From: Flavobacterium sp. ACN6
GTDB taxonomy: Bacteria > Bacteroidota > Bacteroidia > Flavobacteriales > Flavobacteriaceae
Direction: 5' to 3'
Length of the DNA stretch: 64,000 bases
Assembly (NCBI RefSeq): GCF_002304005.1
Contig: NZ_MRCQ01000007.1
Location: forward strand, 1-64,000
Below the pieces are notes generated by a model that saw only the letters and a list, made by a program, of their open reading frames with translations, did no database searches and had not been told where the DNA came from. A program made the position numbers and the translations under genes. Every line of letters begins with the position of its first letter. The stretch's first letter is position 1. Shown here piece by piece: positions 19,839-28,114 of this stretch.

Positions 19839-19846
19839 TACATTTG
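19839..19846 (+). promoter_or_regulatory. -7 promoter element of gcvH
   Basis: TACATTTG, a perfect TAnnTTTG, 40 bp before the gcvH ATG. Confidence 0.6.
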
Positions 19847-19886
19847 TGGCTTAAATTTTAAATTATCAATTTTCAAACATACTATT

Positions 19887-20267
19887 ATGAGCATACCAGC
19901 AAATTTAAAGTACACAAAAGATCACGAATGGGTTAGCATCGAAGGAGATGTTGCGACTGTAGGAATTACTCATTTTGCACAAAAAGAGTTAGGAGATATC
20001 GTGTATGTTGAGGTAGAAACTTTAGATCAGACACTTTCAAAAGATGAAGTTTTTGGAACTGTTGAGGCTGTAAAAACAGTTTCAGATTTATTCTTGCCAT
20101 TAACAGGTGAAATCATTGCTTTTAATGAAGATTTAGAAAGTGCTCCAGAAACTGTAAATTCTGATCCATACGGAGCAGGATGGATGATTAAAATTAAAAT
20201 TGCTGATGCAGCAGAAATTGATTCTTTATTATCTGACGAAGCTTATAAAAATTTAATCGGTGCCTAA
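19887..20267 (+). CDS. gcvH: Glycine cleavage system H protein
   Basis: 126 residues, normal length. The lipoyl-attachment lysine is Lys63 in [10 protein letters not shown]. Flanking family motifs are present: KYTKDHEWV near the N-terminus, [17 protein letters not shown], and the C-terminal [14 protein letters not shown]. The lipoylated arm carries the aminomethyl group between the P, T and L proteins of glycine cleavage. The partner genes are not in this window. The stop overlaps the start of the next gene by 8 bp, so the two are translationally coupled although functionally unrelated. Confidence 0.97.
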   Translation: MSIPANLKYTKDHEWVSIEGDVATVGITHFAQKELGDIVYVEVETLDQTLSKDEVFGTVEAVKTVSDLFLPLTGEIIAFNEDLESAPETVNSDPYGAGWMIKIKIADAAEIDSLLSDEAYKNLIGA

Positions 20268-20643
20268 ACAATTATTATTAGTTTGGGCGATTATATGCTC
20301 AGGGATCATTACTTATTTTTGTTTGACAGACTCAAGTAACGTGCCGGCAGTTAATTTTCCGAGTATTGATAAAATTGTACATTTCTGTTTTCATTTTGGA
20401 TTTACAATTTCATGGATCTTGTTTTTCAAAAAAGAGCTAAAAGGAAAAGAAGCAGATGACTATAAAGCTTATTTAATTTCGTTTATTTTTTCTGTTTTTT
20501 TTGGAATTACAATCGAAATTTTGCAAAACGCTCTGACAGCTACAAGAGCCGCAGATGTTTCGGATATTTTGGCAAATGCTCTTGGAGCCTTTACGGCAGT
20601 TTTTTCTGCCATAGCCTTCAAAAAGCAGATCGATAAAATATAA
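20260..20643 (+). CDS. VanZ-like family membrane protein
   Basis: 127 residues with about four transmembrane helices. The VanZ-like signature is visible: [12 protein letters not shown] after the first helix and EILQN...[16 protein letters not shown] before the last. It begins with GTG at 20260, inside the end of gcvH; no ATG would keep the first helix intact. VanZ itself affects teicoplanin resistance in enterococci, but the role of these short Bacteroidota homologues is unknown. It lies between sprA-gcvH and deoC-remB, an order that I recall as conserved in F. johnsoniae. A terminator follows directly. Confidence 0.88.
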   Translation: MPKQLLLVWAIICSGIITYFCLTDSSNVPAVNFPSIDKIVHFCFHFGFTISWILFFKKELKGKEADDYKAYLISFIFSVFFGITIEILQNALTATRAADVSDILANALGAFTAVFSAIAFKKQIDKI

Positions 20644-20649
20644 ATTAGA

Positions 20650-20672
20650 AACCCACTTCGGTGGGTTTTTTT
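20650..20672 (+). terminator. Intrinsic terminator after gcvH-vanZ
   Basis: AACCCAC-TTCG-GTGGGTT stem with a stable TTCG tetraloop, followed by a T run. Confidence 0.93.
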
Positions 20673-20723
20673 GTACAAGAAAATCAAAGCTTTAAAAACG
20701 CTGTTTTTTATCAATATAAAATG

Positions 20724-20731
20724 TACTTTTG
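20724..20731 (+). promoter_or_regulatory. -7 promoter element of deoC-remB
   Basis: TACTTTTG (TAnnTTTG) lies 27 bp before ATG 20759 and just after the preceding terminator. Its last three bases are the TTG that would begin the longer deoC frame, so that longer start is excluded. Confidence 0.65.
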
Positions 20732-20758
20732 TGCTGGTTTTCTGCAACTTCTATCATT

Positions 20759-21502
20759 ATGAATGTAAAGCAATATTTAGATTCCACTTATTTAAAAACT
20801 GCCTCGCAAGCTGGTCTTTCTGAAGCAGAAAATACTATTGTGGTTAAAAATGCAATTACAGAAGCAATTCAGGAAGGATTTAAGTTAATTATGATTCGGC
20901 CGGAATATGTTGCTCTGGCGAAAGAAATGATTACAGAAGCCAATTCTGTTTTACTGGTTGGAACCGTAATTGATTTTCCAGAAGGCAAGTCTAGTCTTGA
21001 AACCAAAATCAAGGAAGCAAACGAAGCAATCGCAAACGGCGCAGACGATTTAGATTTTGTTTGTAATTATGAAGCTTTCAAAAACGGCGAAATAGATTTA
21101 GTCAAACAGGAAATTTTGTTTGGAACACAAATTGGTTTAGCCAATAATAAAACAGTAAAGTGGATTATAGAAGTTGCTGCACTGACAGATAAAGAAATTA
21201 TTCAGTTGTCTGCACTAATAAAAAATGTTGTAGTGTCAAATTTTCAAGAAGAAGAATTTTCATCTGTCTTTGTAAAATCTTCAACGGGTTTTTATAAAAC
21301 CGAAGAGGGACAGCCCAAGGGAGCAACTATTCCAACAATAATTATCATGCTTGAAAATGCTTCGCCATTATCCATAAAAGCAGCCGGTGGAGTTCGTTCA
21401 TTTGAAGAAGCAGTAGAAATGATTCTTTTAGGAGTTAAACGTATCGGTACTTCGGCAGCAAAAGCAATTGCAAACGGAGAAGATTCCCCAAATCAATATT
21501 AA
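20759..21502 (+). CDS. deoC: Deoxyribose-phosphate aldolase
   Basis: 247 residues from ATG 20759 (MNVKQYLDSTYLKT); a longer frame from TTG 20729 starts inside the promoter element and is rejected. DeoC landmarks: DSTYLK in place of the usual DHTLLK, VGTVIDFPEG, DDLDFVCN with the proton-relay Asp, the Schiff-base lysine in FVKSSTGF, and the second lysine in IKAAGGVR. It cleaves 2-deoxyribose-5-phosphate to acetaldehyde and glyceraldehyde-3-phosphate in deoxynucleoside breakdown. remB starts 20 bp after it, so the two probably share a transcript. Confidence 0.95.
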   Translation: MNVKQYLDSTYLKTASQAGLSEAENTIVVKNAITEAIQEGFKLIMIRPEYVALAKEMITEANSVLLVGTVIDFPEGKSSLETKIKEANEAIANGADDLDFVCNYEAFKNGEIDLVKQEILFGTQIGLANNKTVKWIIEVAALTDKEIIQLSALIKNVVVSNFQEEEFSSVFVKSSTGFYKTEEGQPKGATIPTIIIMLENASPLSIKAAGGVRSFEEAVEMILLGVKRIGTSAAKAIANGEDSPNQY

Positions 21503-21521
21503 ATAAATACCTATATTTTAA

Positions 21522-23645
21522 GTGAATAAGTTTTTTTTAGCCCTTGTTTTTATTTTTTCATTTTTCATTGTTACTTCACAGCAAAATGGCGGTTCTTCGA
21601 TTCAGCCTGGTTTTACTGCAGAAATGTTTCCCATTTTTCCAAACTGTGAAAATTTAGAAGGTAAAAAATTAGAAAATTGTTTTTACAAAGAAGTTCAGGA
21701 CTTTGTGTTTGGTAATTTTCAAGTTCCAGAAAATTTAAAACAAAACAATTATAAAGGAGCAGTAAAAGTGCTTTTTGAAGTTAATGCCGAAGGAGAGTTT
21801 AAAGTAATTTATGTTTCAGCAGGAAATGAAGAATTATCTAATGAGGCAAAACGTGTATTTGGAAAATTTCCAAAAATAAAACCTTCAACTTATAACGGAA
21901 AAGCAACTTATTCTAAATATACTATTGCTATAGATGTGCCTTTGAAAAGCTCAGAACAATTGGCAGCAGAAGCTTTAGCAGCGTCAGAAATTTTAAAACC
22001 AATCGAAAAACCAATGACAGAGCTGGATAGTATTGTATATAAAAAATACAACAATCCAGAATTTGAAAGTCATTTAAATATTCCATTTTCTCATAGTTAT
22101 TACGCTCAGTTTGATGGAGCAATGAATCAGGTAGGAAGTAATAATCACACGGCTTCTAAACCCTATACTTATACGGAGGTTTCAAAATATTATAACTTAA
22201 AGGCAGTAAATCAGTCATTACAAAAAAATGTTTCAAGCTGGTTAGGGAGAAAGTGGTGGAATGAAAACATGGTGCAGATTCAAGGAGAGGATTACTGGTT
22301 TTCTTTAAACCCAATTGTTGATTTACAAATGGGTAAAGCTTCAGACAGCGATGCATCTTATACTTATGTGAATACAAGGGCACTGAATTTTAGAGGAGGT
22401 TTAGGAAAACAGATCAATTTTACAACCACATTTTTTGAAAGTCAGGGAAGATTTGCGGGTTATTTTAATAATTATGCGGAATCAATCAAGCCATCTGGAG
22501 GAAATCCGGCGATAATTCCGGGTGTTGGAATTGCGAAACGTTTTAAAACAGATGCCTATGATTTTCCTTTAGCCGACGCTAATATTACGTTTGCACCAAG
22601 TAAAATTTTTGATCTGCAGTTAGGATATGGCCGTAATTTTATTGGAGATGGGTATCGCTCACTTTTAGAAGGTGATGGAGCAAGTCCGTATCCTTATTTT
22701 AAAATTAACACCAACTTCTGGAAAATAAAATATACTAATACGTATATGTGGATGAAAGATGTTCGCCCAGAAGTAACGGAAGAAAGAACCTATGCTACGA
22801 AATTTATGGCAAATCACTATTTGAGCTGGAATGTTTCAAATAGATTAAATTTAGGTTTCTTTGAATCTGTAGTTTGGACGGATTCAAATAATAGAGGTTT
22901 TGATATAAACTTTGTAAATCCAATTATTTTTTACCGTGCGGTAGAATTTGGTTCGTCGTCTAAGAGTGGAAATGCACTTTTGGGATTAACAGGTAAATAC
23001 AAATGGAATAACAGCATTAATTTATATTCTCAATTTTTAATTGATGAATTTTCGGTTTCAGATGTAGGAGCAGGAAATCAAAGCTGGAAAAATAAATTTG
23101 GTTTTCAAATTGGAGCAAAGTACTTCAATGCATTTAATGTAAAAGATTTGTTGTTTCAGGTAGAGTTCAATCATGTTCGTCCTTATGTTTATTCGCACAG
23201 TGTGGTAATAACTAATTATGGGCATAACAATCAAAGTGTTGGACATCAATGGGGAGGAAACTTTAAAGAATTACTCGTGATTGGTCGTTATCACAAAGGT
23301 CGTTTGTATGGAGATGCGAAATTTACCATGGGAACAAGAGGTTTAGATTTTGATACAGCTGAAGATTCGTATAATTACGGAGGAAATATTTATAAAAGTT
23401 ATGATGAAAACCGCCCGTACGATACAGGTGTAAAAGTAGGGCAGGGAAATAAAACAAGTATTTTTATTGCAGATATTCAAGCTGGTTATTTGATTAACCC
23501 AATGACGAATTTAAAATTATTTGGAAGTTTAATTTATCGAAATTTTGATCCAACTCAGGAAACTGCGACAACTTTTAAGCAAAGTACCACTTGGTTTAGC
23601 ATTGGTTTACGCTCTGATATCTTTAATTGGTATTTTGATTACTAG
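21522..23645 (+). CDS. remB: RemB-like gliding-associated outer membrane protein
   Basis: 707 residues beginning with GTG (21522). Signal peptide (FFLALVFIFSFFIVTSQ), then a TonB C-terminal-like domain at about residues 65-145 (GAVKVLFEVNAEGEFKVIYV, SKYTIAIDVPL), then from about 180 on a beta-barrel-like region rich in aromatic strands (NLGFFESVVWTD, DLQLGYGRNFIGDGYRS) ending in a strand closing with Phe-Asp-Tyr. The name rests on length, architecture and the order sprA-gcvH-vanZ-deoC-remB, which from memory matches Fjoh_1653-1657, where remB affects motility on some surfaces. The molecular role is unknown. It could also be described as a capsule-assembly Wzi-like barrel. Confidence 0.75.
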   Translation: MNKFFLALVFIFSFFIVTSQQNGGSSIQPGFTAEMFPIFPNCENLEGKKLENCFYKEVQDFVFGNFQVPENLKQNNYKGAVKVLFEVNAEGEFKVIYVSAGNEELSNEAKRVFGKFPKIKPSTYNGKATYSKYTIAIDVPLKSSEQLAAEALAASEILKPIEKPMTELDSIVYKKYNNPEFESHLNIPFSHSYYAQFDGAMNQVGSNNHTASKPYTYTEVSKYYNLKAVNQSLQKNVSSWLGRKWWNENMVQIQGEDYWFSLNPIVDLQMGKASDSDASYTYVNTRALNFRGGLGKQINFTTTFFESQGRFAGYFNNYAESIKPSGGNPAIIPGVGIAKRFKTDAYDFPLADANITFAPSKIFDLQLGYGRNFIGDGYRSLLEGDGASPYPYFKINTNFWKIKYTNTYMWMKDVRPEVTEERTYATKFMANHYLSWNVSNRLNLGFFESVVWTDSNNRGFDINFVNPIIFYRAVEFGSSSKSGNALLGLTGKYKWNNSINLYSQFLIDEFSVSDVGAGNQSWKNKFGFQIGAKYFNAFNVKDLLFQVEFNHVRPYVYSHSVVITNYGHNNQSVGHQWGGNFKELLVIGRYHKGRLYGDAKFTMGTRGLDFDTAEDSYNYGGNIYKSYDENRPYDTGVKVGQGNKTSIFIADIQAGYLINPMTNLKLFGSLIYRNFDPTQETATTFKQSTTWFSIGLRSDIFNWYFDY

Positions 23646-23759
23646 TTTTTAATAAGATTTTTCGAAATAATAGTGTTAAAGTATAGCGAGTTCTTAATTT
23701 GTACAGGTTTTATTGAAAAAAATCTATTTTTATAGGTCTAAATTCTACAATCTAATTTG

Positions 23760-23767
23760 TACATTTG
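23760..23767 (+). promoter_or_regulatory. -7 promoter element of ctaB
   Basis: TACATTTG (TAnnTTTG). It overlaps the TTG (23757) of the longest ctaB frame, implying that translation starts further down. Confidence 0.65.
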
Positions 23768-23801
23768 CACCACTCAAAAAAATACACAAACAACAACGGT
23801 A

Positions 23802-24704
23802 TTGAACGCTGCAAAAAATACATTATCAATCAAATCAATATTTCTAGACTTTAAAGAGATTACTAAAGCCGGATTGGCTATTAGTGTTTTGTTTTCTTCT
23901 ATTGCAGGATATTTATTAGGAGTTGATTCTGAACATCCTTTTAAGTGGAGTGTTTTGGCTGTTTTGGCAGTTGGAGGTTATTGCATGGTTGGAGCTTCAA
24001 ACGCTTTTAACCAAGTGATTGAAAAAGATATTGATTCGCTGATGGATCGAACTAAAAATCGTCCAGTTCCTTCAGGCCGTATGTCTCCGAAAATGGCTTT
24101 GTTCGTAGCAAGTCTGCTTACGATTATTGGTATTGCACTTTTGTATACTATAAATGCTAAGTCAGCAATGTTTGCTGCTATCTCTATATTTTTGTATACA
24201 AGTGTTTACACGCCACTAAAAACCGTTACTTCATTGTCTGTTTTTGTTGGAGCATTTCCTGGTGCAATTCCGTTTATGCTTGGCTGGGTGGCAGCAACAG
24301 GAGATTTTGGTATCGAAGCAGGAACTTTATTTTTAATTCAGTTTTTCTGGCAGTTTCCGCATTTTTGGTCAATTGGATGGTTTTTGTATGAAGATTATGA
24401 AAAAGCAGGTATATTTATGCTTCCGACAGGCAAAAAAGATAAAGGAACTGCATTGCAGATAATTTTATATACAATTTGGCTTATAATAGCATCGTTGTTA
24501 CCGGTTTTAGGTTTTACAGGACAACTGTTTATTTCTCCAATTGCAGCAATTTTAGTGTTTCTTTTAGGGATTTGGATGCTTTTTTACGCAGTTCGTTTGT
24601 ATAAATTAAGAACAGCAAAAGCAGCAAGGACTTTAATGCTGGTAAGTGTTTCGTATATTTCGCTTTTACAAATTGTATTTATAGTAGATAAATTTTTAAG
24701 ATAG
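23802..24704 (+). CDS. ctaB: Protoheme IX farnesyltransferase (heme O synthase)
   Basis: 300 residues from TTG 23802 (LNAAKNTLSIKS); the frame runs open to TTG 23757, but that codon lies in the promoter element. It belongs to the UbiA prenyltransferase family with about eight or nine transmembrane helices. The first Asp-rich motif is NAFNQVIEKDIDSLMDRT followed by RPVPSGRM; the second region has YEDYEKAGIFMLP. It attaches a farnesyl chain to heme B, giving heme O for the terminal oxidase, which fits the oxidase genes directly downstream (2-bp gap to the next). Confidence 0.93.
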   Translation: MNAAKNTLSIKSIFLDFKEITKAGLAISVLFSSIAGYLLGVDSEHPFKWSVLAVLAVGGYCMVGASNAFNQVIEKDIDSLMDRTKNRPVPSGRMSPKMALFVASLLTIIGIALLYTINAKSAMFAAISIFLYTSVYTPLKTVTSLSVFVGAFPGAIPFMLGWVAATGDFGIEAGTLFLIQFFWQFPHFWSIGWFLYEDYEKAGIFMLPTGKKDKGTALQIILYTIWLIIASLLPVLGFTGQLFISPIAAILVFLLGIWMLFYAVRLYKLRTAKAARTLMLVSVSYISLLQIVFIVDKFLR

Positions 24705-24706
24705 TT

Positions 24707-25294
24707 ATGGAAATGACAATGACAATAAATGAAGAACAGGCAAGAAAATCAAAATCAGCAAAACTGATTCTGCTTTTTGCAATGGTTAGTATGACCATGA
24801 TGTTTGCAGGGTTAACAAGTGCATTTGTAGTAAGTAAATCTAGAGCAGACTGGTTGAAGAATTTCGAACTTCCTTCTGCTTTTTACTGGAGTACAGCTGT
24901 TATTATTGGATGCAGTGTTACTTTTTATCTGGCAAAAAAAGCCATTCAAAAAGATAATAGAAGCGCAGTAACAGGATTGCTTTTGGGAACTTTAGCATTA
25001 GGTATTTTATTTGTAGTGCTACAATTTCAAGGATTTGGTCAAATCGTTGAACAAGGATATTATTTTACAGGAGAAGGTAGTTCAATTACTACAACTTTCT
25101 TATATGTAGTAACGGTTACACACTTGCTGCACCTTGCTGGTGGGTTAATTTCACTTTTAATTATAATTTATAATCATTTTAAACAAAAATACAATTCGAC
25201 TCAAACTCTTGGTATAGAACTAGGTGCGATGTATTGGCATTTTTTAGATTTATTATGGGTATATTTATTTTTATTTTTATTTTTCTTTAAATAA
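24707..25294 (+). CDS. Cytochrome c oxidase subunit III, short form
   Basis: 195 residues, five transmembrane helices predicted by hydrophobicity. Subunit III signature: VTHLLHLAGG in the fourth helix region and the C-terminal YWHFLDLLWVYLF. The N-terminus SKSAKLILLFAMVSMTMMFAGLTSAFV is the usual Bacteroidota form. It stabilises the catalytic subunit of an aa3/caa3-type oxidase. It is paired with ctaB (2-bp gap) and followed by a second, longer subunit III gene. Subunits I and II are not in the window. ATG 24707 and ATG 24713 are both possible. Confidence 0.92.
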   Translation: MEMTMTINEEQARKSKSAKLILLFAMVSMTMMFAGLTSAFVVSKSRADWLKNFELPSAFYWSTAVIIGCSVTFYLAKKAIQKDNRSAVTGLLLGTLALGILFVVLQFQGFGQIVEQGYYFTGEGSSITTTFLYVVTVTHLLHLAGGLISLLIIIYNHFKQKYNSTQTLGIELGAMYWHFLDLLWVYLFLFLFFFK

Positions 25295-25304
25295 GAAAAA
25301 AACG

Positions 25305-25312
25305 TAAATTTG
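25305..25312 (+). promoter_or_regulatory. -7 promoter element of second subunit III gene
   Basis: TAAATTTG (TAnnTTTG) lies 24 bp before the ATG at 25337, suggesting a transcript separate from ctaB. Confidence 0.55.
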
Positions 25313-25336
25313 GGAACTTTTTAACGAATATCTTTT

Positions 25337-26323
25337 ATGGGAGCGACAGTTACTACTGCAAACAACGACGAAAAAACTTGGGGAGGCGGTCATGAGATCC
25401 AGCCACTAGGATCAAGTTATGGTAAAATGATGATGTGGTTTTTTATCGTATCAGATGCCTTAACATTCTCTGGATTTCTAGGAGCTTACGGTTTTTCTAG
25501 ATTTAAATTTATTGAAACTTGGCCTTTGGCTGATGAAGTGTTTACTCACTTTCCATTTATGCATGGTGTTGCGGCTCCAATGTATTATGTAGCTTTAATG
25601 ACCTTTATTTTGATCTTTTCATCTGTAACAATGGTTTTGGCTGTTGATGCAGGTCACCAATTGAAAAAGACTAAAGTTGCAATCTATATGTTCTTAACAA
25701 TTATTGGAGGTATTATTTTCGTTGGTTCTCAAGCTTGGGAATGGAAAAACTTCATTAAAGGTGAGTACGGTGCAGTTGAAACTGTAGGAGGAAGCTTATT
25801 GCAATTTGTTGATAAAGATGGTAAAAGAGTAGCTTTAGCTGATTTTGCTGTGAAATTACCAGAACAAAGAGAAGCTTTAACAAGAAGTCATTCAACTTGG
25901 TTTGTAGAAGATGCTCAATCTCTTCCGACTTACACGGTTGCTGAAGTTCAAGCAGGATTTAAAGCACATCCAGAAATCTTAATTAGAACAGAAAAACTTA
26001 CGGAGAAAAAGAAAAAAACAGTTTTATCAAGAGAAGAATCTGAAGCTCATTTAGCAACTGCTAAATATGTAGTAGAAGGTGCTAGTTTGATTAGAAACGA
26101 ATACGGTAATAAATTATTTGCTGATTTCTTCTTCTTCATTACAGGTTTCCACGGATTCCACGTATTGTCTGGAGTTATCATCAATATCATTATTTTCTTT
26201 AATGTATTATTAGGTACTTATGAGAAGAGAAGAAGCTACGAAATGGTAGAAAAAGTTGGTTTATACTGGCACTTCGTAGATTTAGTTTGGGTATTTGTAT
26301 TTACAGTTTTCTACCTAGTTTAA
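25337..26323 (+). CDS. Cytochrome c oxidase subunit III, long form with soluble insert
   Basis: 328 residues. The membrane part matches subunit III: MMMWFFIVSDALTFSGFLGAY in the first helix, FHGFHVLSGV, and YWHFVDLVWVFVF at the C-terminus. Between the third and the last two helices, about residues 137-260, lies a charged hydrophilic insert (VDKDGKRVALADF, EKLTEKKKKTVL) absent from the shorter neighbour and from canonical subunit III. Its function is unknown; it may be a periplasmic docking surface. Tandem subunit III genes of unequal length occur in other Flavobacteriia. Confidence 0.92.
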   Translation: MGATVTTANNDEKTWGGGHEIQPLGSSYGKMMMWFFIVSDALTFSGFLGAYGFSRFKFIETWPLADEVFTHFPFMHGVAAPMYYVALMTFILIFSSVTMVLAVDAGHQLKKTKVAIYMFLTIIGGIIFVGSQAWEWKNFIKGEYGAVETVGGSLLQFVDKDGKRVALADFAVKLPEQREALTRSHSTWFVEDAQSLPTYTVAEVQAGFKAHPEILIRTEKLTEKKKKTVLSREESEAHLATAKYVVEGASLIRNEYGNKLFADFFFFITGFHGFHVLSGVIINIIIFFNVLLGTYEKRRSYEMVEKVGLYWHFVDLVWVFVFTVFYLV

Positions 26324-26342
26324 TTTTTAGAATTTAATTATT

Positions 26343-26693
26343 ATGTCACACGAGCACGTATCAAATACAAAAAGAATCTGGTTTGTTTTTGGATTACTTT
26401 CATTAGTAACTACAGTAGAAGTTATTTTAGGTATCTACAAACCTGCATCATTAGAATTTACTCATTTTATCGGTTTGAATTTGTTAAACTGGATTTTCTA
26501 TATCCTTACAATTTTCAAAGCATATTATATTGTATGGGCATTTATGCACATGGAAGGTGAAAAAAGCGGCCTTAGATGGTCTGTAGTATCATCAGTTGTC
26601 TTCCTTGTTTTATATTTATTGTTTATTCTATTGACAGAAGGACATTATATTTATGGGGTTTTTAAAGATTCTACTATTAAATGGAATTTTTAA
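26343..26693 (+). CDS. Cytochrome c oxidase subunit IV family protein
   Basis: 116 residues, three transmembrane helices. Typical prokaryotic subunit IV pattern: RIWFVFGLLSLVTTVEVILGI, then FKAYYIVWAFMHMEGEKSGLRW between helices two and three. It is a small accessory subunit of the haem-copper oxidase and lies 19 bp after the long subunit III gene, with a strong terminator after it. The two form a compact unit. Confidence 0.92.
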   Translation: MSHEHVSNTKRIWFVFGLLSLVTTVEVILGIYKPASLEFTHFIGLNLLNWIFYILTIFKAYYIVWAFMHMEGEKSGLRWSVVSSVVFLVLYLLFILLTEGHYIYGVFKDSTIKWNF

Positions 26694-26715
26694 CATGATA
26701 TTAATTCGAAAAGAG

Positions 26716-26740
26716 TCCCGATAACATCGGGATTTTTTTA
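26716..26740 (+). terminator. Intrinsic terminator after oxidase subunit IV
   Basis: TCCCGAT-AAC-ATCGGGA stem followed by a T run; a -7 element overlaps its tail. Confidence 0.93.
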
Positions 26741-26746
26741 TTTTTG
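26739..26746 (+). promoter_or_regulatory. -7 promoter element of SCO-like gene cluster
   Basis: TATTTTTG (TAnnTTTG), 25 bp before ATG 26772 and fused to the end of the preceding terminator's T run. Confidence 0.55.
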
Positions 26747-26771
26747 TACCTCAATAATTTCCATTAATACA

Positions 26772-27413
26772 ATGAAAAAAAATATAGTTCTCTTTGTACT
26801 TTTTGTTCTGCCAATTGTAGCTTATTTATTTTTTGCTTCTGGTGTAAATAGTTTTACAACTCTTCCTGTACTAACACCAAAAGTTGCTGATTTTGGAAAT
26901 TGGAAATCCCTAAACGGAAAAAAAGTTTCTCTAGATAAAAAGATTACTGTACTTGGTTTTTCAGGTTCGAATATTTTAGAAAATAGAGGGAATTATTTTA
27001 ATTTAAATGAAAAGATCTACAAACGTTATAATGGTTTCGAAGATCTTCAGTTTGTTGTCCTTTGTCCGCTTGGAACAGAAAAAGAAGCTCAGAAAATTGT
27101 AGATGCTTTATCTCCTTTTACAGATGTTAAAAATTGGAATTTTGTATTTGCTTCAAATGAAGAAATCCAAAAATTTTATGACCAGCTTCACTTAAAAGAA
27201 AAACTTAATCAAAACCTTGGGACTTCGAATGTCTATATTATCGATAAAGATCGCAGTTTAAGAGGAAGAAAAGATAGCAAGGAGTATAAGGAAGGATATA
27301 ATACTTTTCATCCATCAGAATTGAGTAATGAAATGCTTGATGATTTCAAAATCATTTTATACGAATACCGCGCCGCTTTAAAGAAGAATCATAACGCTAC
27401 AAAGCAACTTTAA
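26772..27413 (+). CDS. Thioredoxin-fold SCO-like protein lacking the CxxxC site
   Basis: 213 residues with an N-terminal membrane anchor (IVLFVLFVLPIVAYLFF). Strand/helix order and the NVYIIDKDRSLRGR segment resemble the end of the SCO fold in the next gene, but there is no CxxxC pair: where SCO has Cys-x3-Cys, this protein reads GFSGSN. Only one Cys is present (VVLCPLG). It therefore cannot act as a classical copper chaperone or thiol reductase. It sits 12 bp before the canonical SCO gene and may be a structural partner. The family is not one I can name. Confidence 0.8.
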   Translation: MKKNIVLFVLFVLPIVAYLFFASGVNSFTTLPVLTPKVADFGNWKSLNGKKVSLDKKITVLGFSGSNILENRGNYFNLNEKIYKRYNGFEDLQFVVLCPLGTEKEAQKIVDALSPFTDVKNWNFVFASNEEIQKFYDQLHLKEKLNQNLGTSNVYIIDKDRSLRGRKDSKEYKEGYNTFHPSELSNEMLDDFKIILYEYRAALKKNHNATKQL

Positions 27414-27425
27414 AAATTATTTATA

Positions 27426-28112
27426 ATGTTCAAGAATAAATCATATATTGGAATCTCCTTTATCATTTTGATTTTTGGAATTTATGCTATTCCTAAAATT
27501 GTTGATCGAGTTAAAAATGGTGAAATTGTAAAAGGAAACCGTTTAGATAATGTTGATGCAAAATCTTCGAAGGAAGCAAAGCTTTTGACAATTGGACCTG
27601 CTCCAAAATTTGAATTGACAAATCAGGATAATGTGAAGATTTCAAACGAAACGTATAAAGGAAAAGTGTATGTTTTGGAATTCTTTTTTACAACTTGCCC
27701 GTCTATTTGTCCAAAGATGAATATGAGTATGCTGGAGATTGAAAAGACTTTTTTTGGAAATCCAAATTTTGGAATTGTTTCTATAACAATTGATCCAAAA
27801 CACGATACGCCTCAGGTTTTAAAAGATCACGCGAAGCTGCTTGGTGTAAAATCTTCCAACTGGAATTTCCTGACTGGGGATAAAAGCGTAATAATGGATT
27901 TGTCGAACAAAGGTTTTAATCTTTACGCTGGTGAAAATGACAAAGTAAGCGGTGGATTTGAGCATTCTGGTTTATTTGCTTTAATCGATAAGGATGGTAA
28001 TATTCGCTGCAGAAAAGATGAATACGGGAATCCAACTATTTACTATGATGGTTTAGACAAAAAAGGAGTTCGTGATATTCAACAAGATATTAAAATTTTA
28101 TTAGAAGAATAA
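27426..28112 (+). CDS. SCO1/SenC family copper chaperone
   Basis: 228 residues with an N-terminal signal anchor (GISFIILIFGIYAIP). The copper site is complete: CPSICPK (CxxxC) and the distal His in GGFEHSGLFALID, plus ITIDPKHDTPQVLKDHAK. The protein delivers copper to, or reduces thiols of, the CuA centre of cytochrome c oxidase subunit II in the periplasm, consistent with the oxidase genes just upstream. It is followed by the DUF420 gene after 2 bp. Confidence 0.95.
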   Translation: MFKNKSYIGISFIILIFGIYAIPKIVDRVKNGEIVKGNRLDNVDAKSSKEAKLLTIGPAPKFELTNQDNVKISNETYKGKVYVLEFFFTTCPSICPKMNMSMLEIEKTFFGNPNFGIVSITIDPKHDTPQVLKDHAKLLGVKSSNWNFLTGDKSVIMDLSNKGFNLYAGENDKVSGGFEHSGLFALIDKDGNIRCRKDEYGNPTIYYDGLDKKGVRDIQQDIKILLEE

Positions 28113-28114
28113 AA

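Noticed and set aside
26716-26740. REP-like palindrome
   Set aside because: A single stem with a T run right after a gene is an ordinary intrinsic terminator.
26772-27413. Canonical SCO copper chaperone
   Set aside because: The CxxxC motif is missing; it was annotated only as SCO-like.
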